Assembly (NCBI GenBank): GCA_964489425.1
Contig: CAZAYP010000004.1
Span: 65,998-129,997, forward strand
Length of the DNA: 64,000 nucleotides
DNA from: CAZAYP01 sp964489425 [NCBI: uncultured Verrucomicrobiota bacterium]
GTDB taxonomy: Bacteria > Verrucomicrobiota > Kiritimatiellia > RZYC01
Reading direction: 5' to 3'
Position numbers and translations under genes: made by a program. Under the pieces are notes generated by a model. The model was not told the origin of the DNA, did no database searches, and was given only the letters and a program-made list of their open reading frames with translations. Shown in pieces: positions 44,201 through 50,348 of this stretch (its first letter is position 1; every line of letters starts with the position of its first letter).

Positions 44201-45531
44201 AGGCGGGCGCGCCCAGCACCCTGCCCATGGAAATATCCCTGGGCATGGGCCGGCAATCCGGCAAGCTGTACGAGATCCAGGCACTGCTGCAGAAGCTGGA
44301 CGCGGCCCAGCAGAACTACCAGAAGCTGCTGGCGGAAGCCCAGCGGGTCTGGACCGAGCGCTCGCGGTTCCGCGCCTCGACCGCGACCGAACTGCAGCAG
44401 TACCGGTACAAGGACATGGCGTTCCGCATCTTCCGCAACGATGCCTTGCAGAAGTACCGCAGCGCGTATGACCTGGCCGCGCGCTATGTGTTCCTCGCCG
44501 CCAAGGCCTACGATTACGAGACCGGACTCCTGGCCAGCGACACCCAGTCCAGTCCGGGCGCCGAGTTCCTTGCCGGCGTGGTGCGCGCCCGCGCCTTGGG
44601 CAGCTTCATCGGGGGTACACCGGCGGCGGCCGGCGCCTGGGGCGACCCGGGGCTGGCGGATATCATGGCGCGCATGAAAGGCGACTGGGATGTGATCAAG
44701 GGCCGCCTGGGCTTCAACAACCCGGACAACGAGACCGGCCGGTTCTCCCTGCGCACCGAACTGTTCCGGATCGTGCCCGGGGCCGCCGGCGACGCCATTT
44801 GGCGCGCCACGCTGACCCAATATGCCGTGGATGACATCCTCAGCCTGCCGGTGTTTCGCCAGTATTGCCTGCCGTTTGATCCGCGCCAGGCCAAGGAGCC
44901 CGGTCTGATGATCCCGTTCTCGACCTCGATCTATTTCGGCGAGAACTTCTTTGGCCACAGCCTGGCCGCGGGCGACAACGCGTACGACTCGAGCCATTTT
45001 GCCACCAAGATCCGGTCCGTGGGCGTTTGGTTCCAGAACTACAACAATGCCTTCACCAACACCGGCGGCCTGGCCAACCAGCCGCGGGTCTACCTGGTGC
45101 CGGCCGGCTCCGACATCACCCGCGCACCGTCCGCCGGCGGCGGCGATCTGCGGGTGTGGAGCGTCGTAGACCAAGCCTTGCCGCTGCCGTACAACATCGG
45201 CCAGACCGATCTCAACAATCCCAACTGGGTGGCTACCTTCGATTCGCTCTCCGAGTCGCTGGCCCAGGTCCGCAAGTACTCATCACTGCGGGCGTACCAC
45301 GACGCTGGTTTCAACACCAGCGAGATGAGCTATAACGCCCGCCTGGTTGGCCGCTCGGTCTGGAACACCCAGTGGTACCTGATCATCCCCGCCGGCACGC
45401 TCCTGAGCGATCGCGCCGAGGCCCTGGCCCGCTTCATCGACGGCGCGCTCCAGCCCGACCTGAGCCGCGACCATAACGGCGTAAAGGACATCAAGCTGTT
45501 CTTCCAGACGTATTCGTATTCGGGAAACTGA
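38260..45531 (+). CDS. Giant secreted LamG-containing protein (2,423 residues), unknown function
   Basis: The largest gene here. A signal peptide is likely (LIGAMLVSVAAALPAGA). The first 435 residues are beta-rich with many Trp/Tyr. A LamG domain lies at about 439-600 (SMEFNGTTDYLAS to FRGRLAGVCVWDVALT). A long beta region (600-1280) follows. The C-terminal half is mainly helical (1281-2090) with coiled-coil-like stretches (ETQIAELDSLIAQ; LLQKLDAAQQNYQKLLAEAQ) and a hydrophobic patch at about 1895-1950. The last 330 residues are mixed. No protease, toxin or glycosidase motif was recognised. Start is unclear: TTG 38260 gives a better signal peptide, ATG 38284 a better codon. No good ribosome site is seen. 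Confidence 0.9.
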   Translation: MLARLIGAMLVSVAAALPAGADDFSLLQTDYQNPWYATNRPAGVLTNYGPRATAFYGGQAGFYKATNGAPWAWPSNASTRLQASAMGQPLDGLQAQYRLGDELPAPPDAAETAPVIAPSNSAYYSAYTRRVYAVDSGVVRITWRLDGGGTRDMIYVVSAATAWPPVRIFWTEGQYSGPTVQFGNTYKVNILYNSTVRTNDLWLDSSSALHAREGASGRVILEYTMLTTNGWEFIDAEIVEILAPIVNQLSGEIGGRLLPLDRSFGNDGLYAQVTRGVLDQTDGQKNFVHIPRLGNKKNWVFAVRKTDKPSDIEIYWKRKSVLDVLWPYEVDQYSTTWPDLAQINAIAPAQSPGPTVLVPTMLRPTLWYYQEPMNHAKLTPSNRDGSEYAASQPGRALLQYTASDDDTWFEVIQSVWHDDRTYMPVDPVEWPMGREIRPMYGVRSMEFNGTTDYLASTLWTNPQSFTLMLWFKTTNSPGGKLIGFGDQAATRSSNYDRHIYMGAAGQLFFGIFNNSYQTLYTPRAYNDGAWHCAAATFSSNGAALYVDGVLVTNNPAIKQAQAYNGYWRVGGDSLGSWPGASGSATFFRGRLAGVCVWDVALTANFIAYFMRYPPEGADEGLDINYPLQSLAGRAVDNLAQPKAPGAVYGNPRVVVDDLLLEEWSDEPDWLVNLSWTNMPGYLYAGTSFQPAWYSAPTNGSVTHPVIDPADMGRNSHIWAVNTNQLEVWWCNASAETAMPLRVYWPSLTARYMNVWPTNAPEIVIASGLGSGLLPDYFTSPSIYYQNSNSLVGYNPNEEHALLLGGRAYALRDDLNTPASSEPFVLLQHVSSRNGLNALQPYHVIATNAQFAFAFTNGEAGKLVQAPMPVSMLPRCTASHGVSGPYWRDRNQDFWAMAAADNGGATSIVMRFYYPMQPSFAFPALVPPPVAGAEIPWLSGNNVTGLPVKITYAIRWPDATPSLYVAETLAAAKHGLPAIRGQKSVDLVYQQSLRLAGKESVVLLDPTRAQGAALTQLPDDLDSQLVYLNPADGYYYFRNLPPHLRDHLYYNAQGGTEKLFFKGQFIQPLSGDYYLLLNYLSGALTDTNSDRYAVASLSARPAWKTAVSQLATSLVVIVTNTTAFDSLALSAGIGQGAGYVTLAFNNSTNQYLVSPGDPISLSIIRVVTNLYSGDLKTLYSDNPLDEKVSLRHSADLAGQVTNYQFQWFYHPDPGGQPGTTPETEPAGWIYLNDQDNGLTIQGPGVLALQDLYYICRYRPLRTNGPAGTGWSTWVAPQLVEGWIKRVMAAINPFDQRIKDYQSTAVNALVTMIGQAGQRYEGDVPLNESALNDYGLISIYETVLRRSQNMSIDGLPPTDSEGVNNALMLAAGRINDLYMLLGNEAYADAQDPTIAFGTEDAVYGSRAPSIFCFMNQVPTLLDEELALLRGRGDDPAAQPALASAPVYNRLAWNFTRDITGGEVAYALNYNVRDPAGNVTGTVSQASAAAMYPQGHGDAWGHYLSAIWGYYRLLRHPYFTWVPRSESVNTGDGSMTVDISYLHERRFAQAAAARARAGAEILNLTWRQNYLGKPDRLPEYFRDTNTNRAWGVGEWAVRAGQAAYFDWVMANAILPAQDAAHAGIRQVDRTTVPELTEIAARAAEIQEQMNSADAGLNPLGLADSVVPFDISPAELDLGTTHFEQIYARAVTALDNAATAFDNAADCTQWLRRQNDSLADFQQNVAEEEQNFENRLLELYGYPFADDIGPGKTYPQGYQGPDLYHYQYLDLYDLMGDAAVASVVTVKLPCVTALMTNNVVSLTTNDIGPVEFHFSASGFMVKPAAWSGSRRASGDLQLALRGVLAAYAELQRALADYAVLETQIAELDSLIAQSAAAGTKALELMRYYRNLQMTETAVATTLSFISGFAHQTISTWQSAIDVGTQMVPLSIMDPFSGARAVLTTSSRVLFQVLQGIDLVGSAGAASLQAMKELAGYNLQIDLAEQAGAPSTLPMEISLGMGRQSGKLYEIQALLQKLDAAQQNYQKLLAEAQRVWTERSRFRASTATELQQYRYKDMAFRIFRNDALQKYRSAYDLAARYVFLAAKAYDYETGLLASDTQSSPGAEFLAGVVRARALGSFIGGTPAAAGAWGDPGLADIMARMKGDWDVIKGRLGFNNPDNETGRFSLRTELFRIVPGAAGDAIWRATLTQYAVDDILSLPVFRQYCLPFDPRQAKEPGLMIPFSTSIYFGENFFGHSLAAGDNAYDSSHFATKIRSVGVWFQNYNNAFTNTGGLANQPRVYLVPAGSDITRAPSAGGGDLRVWSVVDQALPLPYNIGQTDLNNPNWVATFDSLSESLAQVRKYSSLRAYHDAGFNTSEMSYNARLVGRSVWNTQWYLIIPAGTLLSDRAEALARFIDGALQPDLSRDHNGVKDIKLFFQTYSYSGN

Positions 45532-45534
45532 AGA

Positions 45535-45576
45535 GAACGAGGAACGAGGAATGATGAACGAGGAAGTGCGGAAGAA
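45535..45576 (+). repeat. Heptad tandem repeat (GAACGAG-type) and direct-repeat copy A
   Basis: Four heptads GAACGAG, GAACGAG, GAATGAT, GAACGAG run from 45535 to 45562, immediately after the giant gene's stop. The last part belongs to a direct repeat, GATGAACGAGGAAGTGCGGA (45553-45572), which recurs with one change at 45898-45917 and brackets the 81-residue gene. The inverse heptad, GTTCATC, occurs three times at 46401-46421. Confidence 0.8.
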
Positions 45577-45585
45577 TATATTGAT

Positions 45586-45831
45586 ATGCATTCTGCGAAC
45601 GATGTGATGGAGTACGCTGAAATATATGTCTATCTGGAAGACGAAGGCACTGATGTGTGGCGCCCAGTTCAAGCAGTAGGGCAGGGCAATCTGAAATATC
45701 GGATCGTCTCCGTCAATGCCGATCCGGAGGGTGAGCATTGGCGATTCACGACCGGGGACGTCGTTCGGTGTGAATGGAAGAGGCTGTGCGACGGCATACG
45801 CCTGGTGGCTGTCGAGAAAGAAACAGACTGA
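45586..45831 (+). CDS. Small conserved-type acidic protein
   Basis: An 81-residue protein of unknown function. The pattern (MEYAEIYVYLEDEGTDVWRP, NLKYRIVSVNADP, TTGDVVRCEWKRL, LVAVEKE) is that of a recurrent family of tiny all-beta bacterial proteins typically found singly, often next to mobile or lineage-specific DNA. Here it lies between two direct-repeat copies (45553-45576 and 45898-45921) in a stretch of lower GC than the neighbours. GGAAG lies 11 bases before the ATG. It may be cargo of a small mobile cassette. Confidence 0.7.
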   Translation: MHSANDVMEYAEIYVYLEDEGTDVWRPVQAVGQGNLKYRIVSVNADPEGEHWRFTTGDVVRCEWKRLCDGIRLVAVEKETD

Positions 45832-45886
45832 GTCGCAGAACAATGCAGTGCAGATACCGTCTTAGAAAGGCCGCATCTGAGTACTG

Positions 45887-46339
45887 ATGTTAAACGAGAT
45901 GAACGCGGAAGTGCGGAACAAGCGACCGATGAACGACGAACGAACAAGTGAAGAGAAGCGGGAAACACCGAGTGCTGATCGCAACCGGAGGGATCTGAAA
46001 GAACGATTCCTGGATTATTCATTGCGCATTATTCGGTTGTACACCGCGCTGCCAAAGAATGAGGTTGCCAGGGTTCTGGGTAAACAGATGTTGCGGAGTG
46101 GCACGTCGGTCGGCGCACATCATCGCGAAGCCTTTCGCAGCCGATCACCAGCGGAATTTGTCAGTAAAATCGAAGGCGCCTTGCAGGAGTTGGACGAAAC
46201 CGAATATTGGCTGCAGTTGCTTATCCGAAGCAAGACCATTGCTCCAGCGTCCCTGGTAGCGCTTTTAACGGAGACGTCTGAACTAATGGCAATATTGACG
46301 GCATCAGCCAAGACGGCCAAAAAAAGGATCCGCCCGTGA
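45887..46339 (+). CDS. Four-helix-bundle protein (S23-like)
   Basis: A 150-residue member of the 23S-rRNA-intervening-sequence/four-helix-bundle family. The conserved core is LKERFLDYSLRIIRLYTALP, VLGKQMLRSGTSVGAHHREA, SPAEFVSKIEGALQELDETE and YWLQLLIRS. Such proteins form pentameric bundles of unknown role and are usually embedded in repeat-rich islands. The first 35 residues are charged and partly encoded by heptad repeats; the functional start could be the ATG at 45929. Its stop overlaps the GTG start of the next gene (GTGA), so the two are coupled. Confidence 0.88.
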   Translation: MLNEMNAEVRNKRPMNDERTSEEKRETPSADRNRRDLKERFLDYSLRIIRLYTALPKNEVARVLGKQMLRSGTSVGAHHREAFRSRSPAEFVSKIEGALQELDETEYWLQLLIRSKTIAPASLVALLTETSELMAILTASAKTAKKRIRP

Positions 46340-47199
46340 ATACATCGCGACAATTAACTTCTCGTTTCACAGCTCTGATTCTGGTGTTCTTAACTTTCTC
46401 GTTCATCGTTCATCGTTCATCGTTTGCGTTACTTCCCGCCCCCCACTGCATCTTCTACGGCCAGGCGCGCGACCCTTTCGGCTGGCCCTACGTGGAGAAC
46501 GCCCAGGTCATCCTGCGGTCCGGCGGCCGCGAAGTGACCCGCTGCACCGTGCGCGGGGCCTGGGCGCCGGGGGTCAACTTCGCGCTCTACGCGCCGATGG
46601 ATGACGGCCGCGATGAACGCTACCGTGCCGGCGCCGTGCGCACCAACGAACCCGTCCAGGTCGTGGTCCTGGACAACGGGACGGAATACCCCATCCTGGA
46701 AACCAACGCCCTGTCAGTCGCCGGGCAACCGGGCGAGATCCTTTTCGTCAACGTCACCGCCGGCGAGGATGCCAATGGCAACGGCATTCCCGATTTTTGG
46801 GACCAGGTGCTGGTGGATTATTCCGGCGGCACGCTGACCAGCATCTGGCAGGTGGTGGGCAGCGCCGACTTTGACGGCGACGGCGTATCCAACGCGGACG
46901 AGTACCGCTCCGGCACGCTGGCCTTCCTGAACAGCGACTATTTTTTTGCCGAACAACTCGGGCGGATGTCCAACGGTTGCGTGCGCATCAGCGTGTTGAC
47001 CGTGCCGGGCAAGGTGTACCGCGTCGAAGAAGCTGGCCCCGGCTGGGTGCAGGATGCCTGGACATGGGCGCCCCAGCCTTTTGCCACCACCCCCGCCGGT
47101 AGGCCTGACCAGACGGCGATCGTGGGCACAGGTCATTACCTTGATTTTTACGTGCCAGCCACCAACCGGCACAGTGTGCTTCGTTTGAATGTGGAGTAA
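46336..47199 (+). CDS. Secreted protein with calcium loops and C-terminal beta module
   Basis: A 287-residue exported protein. The GTG start has AAGGA 7 bases upstream and overlaps the S23-like stop. The signal peptide (about 1-32) includes FSFIVHRSSF, which is encoded by the GTTCATC heptad array. The mature protein begins with a beta domain (about 38-135: CIFYGQARDPFGWPYVENAQ), then two calcium-loop motifs (EDANGNGIPDFW and DFDGDGVSNADEY, about 140-200), and a terminal beta domain ending in HSVLRLNVE. The calcium loops plus terminal beta module also occur in the papain-type and M6 proteases of this window, hinting at a shared anchoring or sorting role. Confidence 0.85.
   Translation: MNTSRQLTSRFTALILVFLTFSFIVHRSSFALLPAPHCIFYGQARDPFGWPYVENAQVILRSGGREVTRCTVRGAWAPGVNFALYAPMDDGRDERYRAGAVRTNEPVQVVVLDNGTEYPILETNALSVAGQPGEILFVNVTAGEDANGNGIPDFWDQVLVDYSGGTLTSIWQVVGSADFDGDGVSNADEYRSGTLAFLNSDYFFAEQLGRMSNGCVRISVLTVPGKVYRVEEAGPGWVQDAWTWAPQPFATTPAGRPDQTAIVGTGHYLDFYVPATNRHSVLRLNVE
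46401..46421 (+). repeat. Heptad array GTTCATC x3
   Basis: Three perfect GTTCATC units in tandem, followed by a GTTT remnant, inside the signal-peptide coding region of the preceding entry. It is the reverse complement type of the GAACGAT/GAACGAG heptads at 45535-45562, so the S23-like cassette is bounded by inverted heptad arrays. Confidence 0.85.
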
Positions 47200-47256
47200 C
47201 CATGGGATCCTTACAACAGGGCAGGCGGAGCGGTTGCGCCGAAGCGCACCCATATA

Positions 47257-47463
47257 TGATACCATTTTCGCATGAGAACAAGCATACAAGCTCCCCTCCT
47301 TTGCAAGGAGGGGTGGCCGCAGGCCGGGGTGGTTGTGGATGGTTCGCGCCCCGATATCGCGGTGGGTGGACCCCGGAACAACCGCCCCACCCTTCGGGTC
47401 CCCCCCGCCTTAAAAAGGCGGGGAGCCCAGATAAGTACCGATCCTCATGCGGAAATGGTATGA
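47257..47463. repeat. Palindromic interspersed repeat, copy 3 (about 207 bp)
   Basis: Left end TGATACCATTTTCGCATGAG, right end (reverse complement) TCATACCATTTCCGCATGAG; 18 of 20 bases pair. The two internal hairpins are CCCCTCC/GGAGGGG and CCCCGCC/GGCGGGG, the latter with a TTAAAAA loop where copies 1 and 2 have TTGCAAA and TTGAAAA. The stems are kept and only the loops vary. The right terminus, GGTATGA, contains the ATG (47460-47462) that starts the next gene. Confidence 0.88.
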
Positions 47464-48653
47464 TTGGTCGTAAAGTTGGAGGGTGCCGTTCCGTCGGCGT
47501 CGCAGTTGGCCGGGCCGCGCTGCTGGTCATGCTGCTGTGGCCCCTAGCGGCGGCCCGGGCGGCGACGCTGCACGTCTGGCAAGCGAGCCCGGCGCCGGGC
47601 GCGCCGTTCAATGCCTGGTCCAACGCCGCGCATGACATCCAGTCCGCAGTGGACGCGGCCCAGGCCGGCGACGTGGTGCTGGTCACCAACGGCATGTACG
47701 CGGGCGGCGGCCGGGCCGTCCACGGGACCATGACCAATCGCGTGGTGGTCGAGCAGGCCATCGTGCTCTGCAGCGTCAACGGCCCGGATCGGACCTTTAT
47801 CGTGGGCCAGGCGGCCGATGGGGGGGGGTGCGGCACGGGCGCGGTGCGTTGCCTGTACCTGACCAACGGCGCGGTCGTGGCCGGTTTCACGTTCACCAAC
47901 GGGCACACCACCACCGGCGGCGACTGGTACAACGAGCAGAGCGGCGGCGGCGTATACTGCGCCGACGACGATGGTACGATGTCCAACTGCCTATTCACGG
48001 CCAATGCGGCGGCCACGTACGGCGGCGGCGTGTTCGGGGGATCGCTGACGGGCTGCCGCTTCACCGGCAACCGGGCTGCCTTGTATGGTGGTGGCACCTG
48101 CAATACGTTGCTCAACAATTGCCAACTGGACGGCAACCGCGCCCAAAACGGGGGCGGCAGCGCGTACGGCATCCTGCACAACTGCCTGTTTGACGGGAAC
48201 GAGGCCGACCTTTTCGGTGGTGGCGTGTACCAGGGCCTGCTCGTCAATTGCACGCTGGTAAACAACCGCGCGTTTGATTCCGGCGGCGGGCTCTATTACA
48301 CCGAGGGCGAAAACTGCGTGGTCGCTTCCAACACGGCCCCCAATGGGCCGGATTGCTGGGAAACCACGATCCTGCTGTTTTCCTGCTCGCCCACCTTTGC
48401 GCCCGCCCTGGCCGCGCAACCCGGCAATATCACCGCCGATCCCGGGTTTGCCGATTACGCCACCAGCGATTACCGGTTGTCCTTTAATTCACCCTGCGTC
48501 AACCGCGGCACGAACGAAGCCTGGATGGTTGACGACGTGGACCTGGATGGCCTGCCGCGCATTCGCCACGGCCGAGTCGACATGGGGGCCTACGAATCGG
48601 ACTATCCAGGGCGCGCCGGCCTGCCATGGTTGTTCCTGTTGCTGGAACCATAG
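47460..48653 (+). CDS. Secreted right-handed parallel beta-helix protein with PW-type tail
   Basis: A 397-residue exported protein. The signal peptide is about 1-35 (basic n-region, then AALLVMLLWPLAAARA). Residues 55-330 form a DUF1565/polymorphic-outer-membrane-like beta-helix with repeated NCLFTANAAATYGGGVFGG-type turns. The C-terminal region ends a typical pattern (DPGFADYATSDYRLSFNSPC, then RIRHGRVDMGAYESDY) and finishes with the tail GLPWLFLLLEP. No catalytic triad or lyase motif was recognised; binding is more likely than cleavage. The start ATG is formed by the end of the palindromic repeat; GGAAA lies about 7 bases before it. The tail matches those at 3727 and 9497. Confidence 0.86.
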   Translation: MIGRKVGGCRSVGVAVGRAALLVMLLWPLAAARAATLHVWQASPAPGAPFNAWSNAAHDIQSAVDAAQAGDVVLVTNGMYAGGGRAVHGTMTNRVVVEQAIVLCSVNGPDRTFIVGQAADGGGCGTGAVRCLYLTNGAVVAGFTFTNGHTTTGGDWYNEQSGGGVYCADDDGTMSNCLFTANAAATYGGGVFGGSLTGCRFTGNRAALYGGGTCNTLLNNCQLDGNRAQNGGGSAYGILHNCLFDGNEADLFGGGVYQGLLVNCTLVNNRAFDSGGGLYYTEGENCVVASNTAPNGPDCWETTILLFSCSPTFAPALAAQPGNITADPGFADYATSDYRLSFNSPCVNRGTNEAWMVDDVDLDGLPRIRHGRVDMGAYESDYPGRAGLPWLFLLLEP

Positions 48654-48794
48654 CTTCGCGCCAAGCCCGCAACCGTGGCGCCACCGCGGCCCCTGGTCCA
48701 AACTCAATAAAGCTTTTCTCGCCCTGCCGCGGGGTATACCATGGACACGATGCGATGGCAGCGAACCCAGACATTCAATAAAGGAGGGCGGCGA

Positions 48795-48884
48795 ATGCGG
48801 ATCGTGGCGAGGGTGACGGCGAGGACAAGGACATTGAGCATGGGGCGCGCGCCGCGTGGTTTGAGGCCCTATAAACCGGAGTAA
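48795..48884 (+). CDS. Possible 29-residue leader peptide upstream of an outer-membrane protein gene
   Basis: A very short frame, MRIVARVTARTRTLSMGRAP then RGLRPYKPE, too small for routine gene calling. It has a perfect AGGAGG site 7-8 bases before its ATG and ends with TAA only 5 bases before the next ATG; the downstream gene's CGGAG site overlaps its last codons. The peptide is strongly basic, with nine Arg. This layout suggests translational coupling or a regulatory leader. The peptide itself may have no function. Confidence 0.45.
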   Translation: MRIVARVTARTRTLSMGRAPRGLRPYKPE

Positions 48885-48889
48885 TCATC

Positions 48890-49801
48890 ATGTGCAAAAA
48901 AATTACCGCGATCGTGATGTTGGGCAGCTGGAGCCTGCTGCTGGCAGCCGCCGGGGCCATTGAAGATATACCGGAGGATCTGCCTGCGGCCAGTCGGGTG
49001 CCCGAAGACCCATTCAACTGGGTGGACTATACCTACGAGGGCGACGCCCGGTTCAAGACCGAGCCCGTGGCAGGCCAGGACGGCCGGGTCTCCCTGCATG
49101 AAACCCGCCTGAGCCTGGCGCCGTTTGCGCTGCCCTTGAGCGAGTCGCTCACCTTCGCCCCGGGCGTGGGCTTGCGCTGGATCCGGTTTGACTTCAAGGA
49201 TGTCCCGTGGGAACCGAAGCAGGAAGACGTCTACGATGTCACGCTGCCGTTGCTGCTGGCCTACGATCGCCGGCCGTGGCTGGTGCTGGCGGATGTCACC
49301 CCCGGCTTGTTTACGGATATGGATCACGTCACCAGCGAAGACTATCGCACGCACGGCTATGCCATGGGCATGTACGAGATGTGGCCGGCCGTCCACCTGG
49401 CGCTGGGCGCAGCGTATGACCGCGAGTTCGGCGAGGACAAGCTCTACCCGCTGGCCGGGGTGGACTGGTTTGTCGGGCCGGCCTGGGAACTGCGGATCCT
49501 GTTCCCCGAACCCGCGGTGCGTTACGCGCCCACCGACCGGTGGCTGCTGTTCAGCGAGCTGCGGCCGGCCGGCGGGCTGTGGAACATCAAGGGCAACGAG
49601 TCCGACTCGGACTTCAAGCTCGAGGGCTACCGCCTGGGGCTGGGAGCGGAGTACAATGTCTACAAGGCGCTCTGGGTGCGGGCTGCGGGCGGATTGGCTT
49701 TTGGCCGCAAATACGAGATCCGCGAACTGGGCCAGACCCTGTTGGATTCCGAGGCCGACGACACCTACTATCTGCAAGCCGCCCTTCAAGTGCGGCTCTA
49801 A
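48890..49801 (+). CDS. Putative outer-membrane beta-barrel protein
   Basis: A 303-residue exported protein. The signal peptide is about 1-23. The mature chain alternates hydrophobic and polar residues in paired strands (FAPGVGLRWIRFDF, VYDVTLPLLLAYDR, YRLGLGAEYNVYKALWVRAA) and ends YYLQAALQVRL, typical of small barrels of the DUF6268-like type. The substrate or role is unknown. CGGAG lies 8 bases before the ATG, inside the end of the 29-residue upstream frame. A nitroreductase gene follows after 20 bases. Confidence 0.8.
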   Translation: MCKKITAIVMLGSWSLLLAAAGAIEDIPEDLPAASRVPEDPFNWVDYTYEGDARFKTEPVAGQDGRVSLHETRLSLAPFALPLSESLTFAPGVGLRWIRFDFKDVPWEPKQEDVYDVTLPLLLAYDRRPWLVLADVTPGLFTDMDHVTSEDYRTHGYAMGMYEMWPAVHLALGAAYDREFGEDKLYPLAGVDWFVGPAWELRILFPEPAVRYAPTDRWLLFSELRPAGGLWNIKGNESDSDFKLEGYRLGLGAEYNVYKALWVRAAGGLAFGRKYEIRELGQTLLDSEADDTYYLQAALQVRL

Positions 49802-49821
49802 CCATCCAAGGAGATGTCACC

Positions 49822-50340
49822 ATGAATCCGAAACTTGACCTGTTCTTCGCGCGGCGCAGCGTTCGTAAATACCGCAAGGAGCCCATCCCCGAAGAGACGA
49901 TCAAAGACCTGCTCGAAGCCGCCATGGCCGCGCCGTCCGCCATGGCCAAGGATCCATGGCACTTCATCGTGGTCCGGGACCAGGCCGGCCGCGAGAAGGT
50001 TGCCGAAGGCCTGCCCTACGGCAAGATGCTCAAGGAGGCCGGCGCGGCCATCGTGGTGTGCGGCGACCTGGACAAGGCCCACGACCGCCAGATGTCGTAC
50101 CTGATGCAGGATTGCTGCGCCGCGGTAGAGAACCTCCTGCTGGCCGCCACCGCCCTGGGCCTGGGCACGGTCTGGCTCGGTGTGCAGCCGCGTGAAGACC
50201 GCGTCAACCACCTGCGCGGCCTGTTCAACCTGCCGGCCAACATCGTCCCGGTGTGCGTAATTTCCGTGGGGTGGCCGGCCGAGTCGCCCAAGGCGCGCAC
50301 ACGGTTCAAGAAGAGCCTGGTGCACCGGGAAACGTGGTAG
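49822..50340 (+). CDS. Nitroreductase-family FMN oxidoreductase
   Basis: A 172-residue flavoprotein, the size of compact NfnB/NADH oxidase-like members. Motifs: RRSVRKYRKEPIPEE (FMN phosphate), AAMAAPSAMAKDPWHFIVV (FMN ring), and LLAATALGLGTVWLG (C-terminal FMN loop). QDCCAAVENLLL gives two adjacent cysteines. Likely reduces a quinone, nitro compound or flavin with NAD(P)H. AAGGAG lies 8 bases before the ATG. A longer frame that starts in the outer-membrane gene was rejected. The OYE-family gene follows 8-20 bases later, so the two flavin enzymes probably form an operon. Confidence 0.93.
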   Translation: MNPKLDLFFARRSVRKYRKEPIPEETIKDLLEAAMAAPSAMAKDPWHFIVVRDQAGREKVAEGLPYGKMLKEAGAAIVVCGDLDKAHDRQMSYLMQDCCAAVENLLLAATALGLGTVWLGVQPREDRVNHLRGLFNLPANIVPVCVISVGWPAESPKARTRFKKSLVHRETW

Positions 50341-50348
50341 CCGCCGCC

